Of a stretch of DNA of 18,653 bases, positions 13,859 to 18,653 are shown piece by piece. The position numbers were made by a program, and so were the translations under genes. Within the stretch, counting starts at the first letter, position 1. Every line of letters starts with the position of its first letter. The stretch is from an uncultured Eubacterium sp. (GTDB lineage: Bacteria > Bacillota > Clostridia > Lachnospirales > Lachnospiraceae). The stretch lies in the NCBI GenBank assembly GCA_910579145.1, contig CAJTTQ010000056.1, positions 1 to 18,653 on the forward strand. Direction: 5' to 3'. The notes beneath the pieces were generated by a model. The model searched no databases and was not told the DNA's origin. It saw nothing but the letters and a program-made list of their open reading frames with translations.

Positions 13859-14737
13859 CTACGCCCTCTGCCACAACAGCATACTGTCCTGAAACGTAAC
13901 TGCCAGTTTCCCATTGTCTTTCAGCCATGAAAGGTAAGAACGCACCGTGCTGCCAACCAACACATACTGTTCAAAATTCATGGAAAGACCATAGCCTTTG
14001 AACACTTCCTGCAGAATCCGCTCAAAGCACATTGGTTCTTCACAAATCGATATAATCCTCTCTGCCACATCGTGTATCTTATCCCTGTTATAGCGGACAA
14101 GCTCCTTCACATTCGCGGAGGCATCCGCATGGGCGGGGACGAACATGACTGCCTCCATCTGCTCCACTTTATCCAGAGTTTCCAGATAAGCGCCCACGTC
14201 ATAGATGAAGGAAACCTCATACTTATCCAGCGTCTCCACACTGCTGATACAGTCCGCAAGGAACACCACATTGTCCGGCATACGGAACCCGACCATGTCA
14301 AAGAAATGCCCCGGCAGGGGTATCACCTCAACCTCCTGCGGGAAACTTGCATCTGAGAAATCCGTCACATCACTTTCCTGCGCCATCAGGAACTTGTGCC
14401 GCAAATCTTTACACGGATAACCGCCGAAAAGAAAGGACGGCTCCATCACCGGGTACTTCGTAAAAGCCGCCTCTATGCCGCCAGAATAAACCTTACAGTC
14501 CGTCTGCCCCTGCAGGTATTTGTTCCCGCCGATATGGTCTGCATTGGAATGGGTATTCAATATGGCAGTCAGATGCCACCCGTTCTTATCCAGTATCTGC
14601 CTGACCTTCCGCCCCGCATCTTTGTCATTCCCGCTGTCGACCAGATAGACATGTTCCTTATCCTCCACATAGATGCCTATCTTCGCCGGGCAGTTTATGT
14701 AATAACATTTCTTACTGACCTGCACCAATTCATACAT
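13859..14737 (-). CDS. MBL-fold metallo-hydrolase
   Basis: A cytosolic metallo-beta-lactamase-fold hydrolase of 292 residues with unknown substrate. The metal site reads THSNADHIGG (H63, D67, H68), LPGHFFD (H144), FLADC (D162) and PAHAD (H203). The second histidine of the canonical HxHxDH is N65, which I believe is normal for a subgroup of these proteins. Residues about 225-292 after the hydrolase core look like a small helical or winged-helix tail, as in several glyoxalase-like MBL proteins. No signal peptide is present. AGGAGG lies eight bases before the ATG. It sits 36 bp downstream of a truncated cupin gene, so it was probably the second gene of a regulator/hydrolase operon whose promoter and first gene are now damaged. 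The reading frame itself is intact. Confidence 0.85.
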   Translation of the reverse strand: MYELVQVSKKCYYINCPAKIGIYVEDKEHVYLVDSGNDKDAGRKVRQILDKNGWHLTAILNTHSNADHIGGNKYLQGQTDCKVYSGGIEAAFTKYPVMEPSFLFGGYPCKDLRHKFLMAQESDVTDFSDASFPQEVEVIPLPGHFFDMVGFRMPDNVVFLADCISSVETLDKYEVSFIYDVGAYLETLDKVEQMEAVMFVPAHADASANVKELVRYNRDKIHDVAERIISICEEPMCFERILQEVFKGYGLSMNFEQYVLVGSTVRSYLSWLKDNGKLAVTFQDSMLLWQRA

Positions 14738-14773
14738 TTTTCATTTCCTCCTTTAATGGCTCGGAAAACAATA

Positions 14774-14995
14774 TCACATTATAGGCGAGACTTTATCTGA
14801 GACATTGTGATATGCGTGCCAAATGTCAGCCCCAAACCGTATGGACTGTTTTTCCTGCAATGTCTCTTCCTTCCTGCCTATTGCCATTTTCAATGCTCCC
14901 TGCACCATAAAAACATATTCTTCCACGCCTGCCACATGGGGAAGTGACTCATGTCGCACCCCTGCATCGAACTCAATATAATTTTTCGTGATCAT
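14774..14995 (-). pseudogene. Cupin-domain protein, 5'-truncated (probable XRE-cupin regulator remnant)
   Basis: The frame encodes about 73 residues forming most of a cupin barrel: FDAGVRHESLPHVAGVEEYV, then MVQGALKMAIG, LQEKQSIRFGADIWHAYHN. This matches the C-terminal sensor domain of HTH_3-cupin regulators, in which about 100 residues of helix-turn-helix and linker come first. Here no helix-turn-helix is found upstream; the frame runs into a stop within about 30 bases of the ATG. There is no ribosome binding site for the apparent ATG at 14995. It could be a genuinely small cupin protein, but the first barrel strands are missing. It ends 36 bp before the MBL gene. Confidence 0.65.
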
Positions 14996-15131
14996 AAAGA
15001 CTAAGGTGCGCCTTCCCGCCTGACATAGCTATGCACTTCGCATCATTGGCAATGACATGCCCAACAAACAGTATCGCCAGACAGCGCATAAGCAATAATC
15101 GAATCATTCAGCCGAGAGAACTAGAACTCCT
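14996..15131. other. Spacer between hsdR and the cupin remnant
   Basis: There is no convincing gene. TCATTGGCAATGA (15043-15055) is a 6+6 inverted repeat around one base, and AAGGTGCGCCTT (15003-15014) is a near-palindrome; this looks like a decayed dispersed palindromic repeat. A 44-codon minus frame across it (from about 15100) lacks coding character. No terminator was seen after hsdR. Confidence 0.4.
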
Positions 15132-18100
15132 CTACGCTGTTATGACTGCATTTTCCTTGATTTGATCCAGTATCTGCACGATCTCGGATCTCGTTTTCGT
15201 ATCAAACATCTTGATAAAACTGACCGGCTTATCAAACGGTGGTTTCATCAGTTCGGCGACATCCTCCATGTATCCGTTCTGTTCTACATGATGGATGATC
15301 TTGTTCAAAAATGCGATCTGCTTCTGATTCAATGACTCGTCGCTGATAAAGTTAGAAAATGCACTCATCGCCGCCTCATGATCCAGCTTCGCTATTTTTC
15401 TGATCAAGAGGCCAAACGGCGTATCACCAAATTCCCGCTCATAATCTTCTTTGCTTCCCAGTTCGGTTGTCAGAACCCGTTCCAGTTCTTTAAAATCGGC
15501 TTCACTTAATCGGATATTCTTTTTCAATTTGTATATTGCCAGTGAATTTCCGTTCTCTTCCACATAACGGTTTACCTTTTTCCTGTAGTCCTCAAAATCA
15601 TAAGCGGGATCCAACCCTTCACCTTCACGAATTTTAATGATCGGATCATTCAGATGCGTGATCACGGATTCCCTTTTCGTCGAGTCATCAACCAGAAACT
15701 TGACAAGCCCCCTCAACTCCTTCCGAACCCGCTCAAACCAAAGAATATCCTGAGAATCCCAAAATTGTTCCGTGTTGATTTCTTTAATAAGTCCCATCTT
15801 CTCTTTAATCTGCGGTATCGTACTCCTCTCTTCCAGCATAGACGCCGTATGGCAAAGTACTTGTCTGGCATGTTTAAATCTCGGAAGCTGATCGATGTGC
15901 GAAATGATCAAACCGTACATAAAATTATCAAAGCGGAGCGCATATTCGTCTTTCTCCTCAAAGAATACGAGCGGTGCTATATGACTGATCAATTCTCTTT
16001 TATCCGTTTCACTAATATGATCAAACGCCTTTTCCTGTTTAAATTTTTCTACATATTTTTTCTGCAGCCGCACAGAAACAAGGGCGTGGTTCAACGCCAT
16101 GATCCTGTTATAACAGTCCGCTGCATACTCATCCCTGATCTCCTGATACTCTACATTCACGAACAGATTATCCTGCAACGCCGCGACCAACGTAACTTCC
16201 CTGCTGTATATACTTTCTGCCAGCGTCTTATTTTCCTTGCTTTCATAGCCATTTGGCGTCTCTCTGAAAAACTCGAAATTTCCACAGTAATCAAAGATCA
16301 GGAATTTATTTTTCCCCGTGTATTCTCCCTCTATTTCATCCATACACGTCAGTCCGGGAGCCAGTCTCGTTCCCCTCCCGATCATCTGCCAGAATTTTGT
16401 TTTGGAACGAACCTTTTTGAAAAACACCAAATTTACACACTCCGGTACATCGATTCCCGTATCCATCATATCGACGGAAATGGCAATAAACGGATCGGAA
16501 TCCGGCTTTTTGAAATCGTCTATGATCGTTTCCGCATAAGCGTCATCACAAATGATCCTCTGGGCAAATTTACCCTTTAGATGAGGATACAGTTTATCAA
16601 ACCTTTGCAATATAAATTCCGCATGTATCTTATTTTGCGCAAATAGGATCGTCTTCCCCACCTTATTTCCTCCTTCGATCTTAATCCCTCTCTGCATAAG
16701 ATCCTGGAGAACCGTATCGACAGTTGACTCATTGAACACAAACTTATTTAGTTCAGAAGAAGGGATAAACTCGGGCATATTTCCATCTTCTGTGAAATCA
16801 TTCTCATACCGCACCTTATCTTCCTCGGAAAGTTCCTCATATGTAATACCTTCTTCCAAAAATTTTGTCCCCACTTCATAATTGTAATAGGGCACCAGAA
16901 CATGATCAATATTTACCGCCGTTTCGTAATCATATGCGTAAGTAGGAATCCCATGTTCCATTTCGAAAAAATCATAGGTATTTCTGTCAACATCCGTCTT
17001 CGGAGTAGCTGTCAATCCTACGAGTACCGCGTCAAAATACGCAAATATTGCCCTGTATTTTTTGAATATACTTCTATGGCTTTCGTCAATGATGATCAGA
17101 TCAAAATGCGCTGGTGAAAACAAGGGAAATCCATCGTTTGTCCTGACGCAGTCGATGGCGTTTAACATCGTCGGATACGTGGAGAAGACAATTCTCGCGT
17201 TTCGGTCATCCTTACTCTCGCAAAGATTACACAGAGACATGTCCGGCAGATAATTCTTGAAATCATCTTTCGCCTGCTTTACGAGCGCGGTTCTGTCTGC
17301 CAGAAAAAGTATATTCGTGACGTAGCCGCCCCTGCTCAGGACATCGGTTAGACTAGAAGCCGTTCTGGTTTTTCCCGTACCGGTAGCCATTACGAGAAGG
17401 TTCTTCCGAAATCCGGCCGCCACGTTATCACATACGGCTCTGATCGCCTCTTTTTGATAATAACGATCGGTGATCTTATCATCAATTACCACGTCCGACA
17501 GCCTCTTTTTTTCCTGCCTGCGGTTCATAAGTTTCTGCAAGTCATCTTTACTGAACAGTCCGCTTACCTGCCGCCCCGGGCCGTCGGTATCATCCCAGAA
17601 ATACGTCTCAAATCCGTTCGTTGTGAATATCATCGGTCTTCTTTTGAACTTTTTTTCGAGACAATCCGCATAGAGAAGGGCCTGTTTTCTTCCGGTATTT
17701 GGATCCTTGCCTGACCTTTTCGCTTCGATCACCGCCAAAGGAAGTCCGTCTTTCCCAAAAAGAACATAGTCGGCGTACCCTTTCTGTCCCGGATTTCCGG
17801 CCATGTTTTCAAGCGGGTATTCCTCCCAGACATCCGCCGATTCTCCCTCCAGTTTCCACCCCAAAAATTTCAGATCCACGTCTATATAACGCTTTCGCGT
17901 TTCGAATTCCGTAATATCCTGCGGTTCAAATTCCCTGCTGTTTTGATTCGCTTCTTTGGACTTTGTATAGGAAACTGACATTTCCTCAATCTGTTTTTGC
18001 AGTTCGCGGATCACAGCTTCTTTTTCTTCCAAGAGGCTTTCCTGTTTTTTTATCTTTTGGCGATCGATATTACGCTTTTTTTTGGGAATGAGGGCCTCGT

Positions 18101-18503
18101 CGAACTCCCTTTCTTCGTATGTGGTTCCGTAGCAGTAATCAATCCATTCAATAAACTCAAACAGCGCTCTCATGGAAGCGATGACATCACCTGTCGTTAT
18201 ATTCCTCTCGGTATGTACAGCCAGATTTCCCAATTTAACGATAAACGGGAGCTTTTTCCATGTCCTGCCATCCATAGCGAACCGAAATGTCGGCTCATGG
18301 ATCAGGGACTGGAGATTATCCCGATATGGTTTTTCTATCGTATTGTCAGCGGCATACACCCACTTGACAGCAAGTTCTAAAGCTTTCCGGCAGCCAACGG
18401 CACACATCGCGGCGGATGTGGCAAATATCTTTTCGGCTTCTATGGCGGCCCGGGAAAAGAGGTTATATTCGGTTTTTGCTTTGAGGAAATCAAAATTAGA
18501 CAT
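15132..18503 (-). CDS. hsdR: Type I restriction enzyme, R subunit (HsdR)
   Basis: HsdR is the motor and nuclease subunit of a type I restriction-modification complex; with HsdM and HsdS it translocates DNA from an unmethylated target and cuts it. The 1123-residue product is full length. Residues about 10-120 form a DUF4145-like helical domain, and 150-180 a short coiled coil. The nuclease is PD-(D/E)xK with D245 and E260-A-K262. The SF2 helicase motifs are Walker A ATGTGKT (373-379), DESH (473-476), LTATP (497-501) and QMIGRGTR near 715. The C-terminus resembles the EcoEI-type R domain and ends in a helical tail. The ATG at 18503 has AAGGAG before it; an in-frame ATG at 18551 has only a weak GGA. 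No hsdM or hsdS is in the window, so they should lie to the right if present. A small gene ends 64 bp upstream. Confidence 0.93.
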   Translation of the reverse strand: MSNFDFLKAKTEYNLFSRAAIEAEKIFATSAAMCAVGCRKALELAVKWVYAADNTIEKPYRDNLQSLIHEPTFRFAMDGRTWKKLPFIVKLGNLAVHTERNITTGDVIASMRALFEFIEWIDYCYGTTYEEREFDEALIPKKKRNIDRQKIKKQESLLEEKEAVIRELQKQIEEMSVSYTKSKEANQNSREFEPQDITEFETRKRYIDVDLKFLGWKLEGESADVWEEYPLENMAGNPGQKGYADYVLFGKDGLPLAVIEAKRSGKDPNTGRKQALLYADCLEKKFKRRPMIFTTNGFETYFWDDTDGPGRQVSGLFSKDDLQKLMNRRQEKKRLSDVVIDDKITDRYYQKEAIRAVCDNVAAGFRKNLLVMATGTGKTRTASSLTDVLSRGGYVTNILFLADRTALVKQAKDDFKNYLPDMSLCNLCESKDDRNARIVFSTYPTMLNAIDCVRTNDGFPLFSPAHFDLIIIDESHRSIFKKYRAIFAYFDAVLVGLTATPKTDVDRNTYDFFEMEHGIPTYAYDYETAVNIDHVLVPYYNYEVGTKFLEEGITYEELSEEDKVRYENDFTEDGNMPEFIPSSELNKFVFNESTVDTVLQDLMQRGIKIEGGNKVGKTILFAQNKIHAEFILQRFDKLYPHLKGKFAQRIICDDAYAETIIDDFKKPDSDPFIAISVDMMDTGIDVPECVNLVFFKKVRSKTKFWQMIGRGTRLAPGLTCMDEIEGEYTGKNKFLIFDYCGNFEFFRETPNGYESKENKTLAESIYSREVTLVAALQDNLFVNVEYQEIRDEYAADCYNRIMALNHALVSVRLQKKYVEKFKQEKAFDHISETDKRELISHIAPLVFFEEKDEYALRFDNFMYGLIISHIDQLPRFKHARQVLCHTASMLEERSTIPQIKEKMGLIKEINTEQFWDSQDILWFERVRKELRGLVKFLVDDSTKRESVITHLNDPIIKIREGEGLDPAYDFEDYRKKVNRYVEENGNSLAIYKLKKNIRLSEADFKELERVLTTELGSKEDYEREFGDTPFGLLIRKIAKLDHEAAMSAFSNFISDESLNQKQIAFLNKIIHHVEQNGYMEDVAELMKPPFDKPVSFIKMFDTKTRSEIVQILDQIKENAVITA

Positions 18504-18567
18504 ATGCGTATCTCCTTGTTTTGTGGGGTATGTGAATAGTTTCTTTTTCATTACATTCCATAAGTAT

Positions 18568-18653
18568 CTACCTTTTTCTTTCTGCCATTACTGCCTGAAT
18601 TTCATCATTGATTTGATCATCTGACATTTCTGAAACATTAGCTGCCTGCTTTC
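18568..18653 (-). CDS. 3' end of a small gene upstream of hsdR, possibly an antitoxin
   Basis: The last 27 codons of an open frame enter from the right edge and end at a TAG (18568-18570). The tail reads NVSEMSDDQINDEIQAVMAER plus a basic end. Acidic-then-basic tails with SEM..EIN.EI..VRAER occur at the C-terminus of many small Firmicutes type II antitoxins, so that is my best guess, but 27 residues cannot settle it. It is codirectional with hsdR and 64 bp upstream, so it probably belongs to the same transcript. Confidence 0.45.
   Translation of the reverse strand, partial: KQAANVSEMSDDQINDEIQAVMAERKR

Noticed and set aside
15020..15110. 44-codon minus-strand frame (MIRLLLMRCLAILF...) between hsdR and the cupin remnant.
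   Set aside because: No ribosome site or recognised similarity; the stretch contains palindromic sequence and looks like a non-coding repeat.
15654..16580. 308-codon plus-strand frame opposite hsdR.
   Set aside because: It is antisense to the helicase and C-terminal parts of hsdR and has no start signal or domain.

Overview
The window looks like chromosome from a spore-forming Clostridia, most likely a Lachnospiraceae-type gut Firmicute. This is inferred from a spoVA operon with a sigma-G-like promoter, AGGAGG-type ribosome binding sites, sigma-A promoters with TGn-extended -10 boxes, a BspA/Big_2-type secreted surface protein, and genomic neighbours of the kind seen in that family. No rRNA, tRNA, CRISPR array, insertion sequence or phage gene was recognised.

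Layout. Positions 1-3600 hold one very large secreted protein (minus strand): signal peptide, Ig-like Big_2 region, about twelve Cys/His 'GH-W ... PTC ... C--C' repeats, then BspA-like leucine-rich repeats, followed by a strong hairpin terminator. Positions 3646-5348 hold spoVAA-spoVAB-spoVAC (minus) behind a GCATA-N18-AATAGTA promoter; spoVAD and spoVAE do not follow. Divergent from it is a leaderless CwlC-like amidase (5425-6000). Positions 6006-6860 encode UppP. A divergent sigma-A promoter pair separates it from a four-gene membrane-lipid operon at 7032-10303 (PAP2 phosphatase, UPF0104/LPG-synthase-TM protein, PssA, Psd), which supplies phosphatidylserine and phosphatidylethanolamine. Positions 10342-11759 hold nth and a membrane-anchored GH25 lysozyme (minus).

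Positions about 11.8-15.1 kb are an accessory, decaying stretch. It has a short-chain dehydrogenase remnant and a MerR regulator remnant joined head to head where their 5' ends should be, a small intact CxxC protein with its own promoter and terminator, a scrap of a histidine phosphatase, an intact MBL-fold hydrolase and a truncated cupin upstream of it. Positions 15132-18503 encode a type I restriction HsdR subunit; its HsdM and HsdS partners are not in the window. The 3' end of a further small gene, possibly an antitoxin, is cut by the right edge.

Themes: cell envelope and sporulation dominate the left 11 kb (spore DPA channel, lytic amidase, undecaprenyl phosphate recycling, PE synthesis, lysozyme, surface protein). 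Defence and gene decay dominate the right 7 kb. I did not find a clearly new multi-gene system. The best leads are the repeat architecture of the surface protein, the incomplete spoVA operon with its sporulation-type divergent promoters, the lipid operon with two unassigned membrane partners, and the collapsed SDR/MerR locus.
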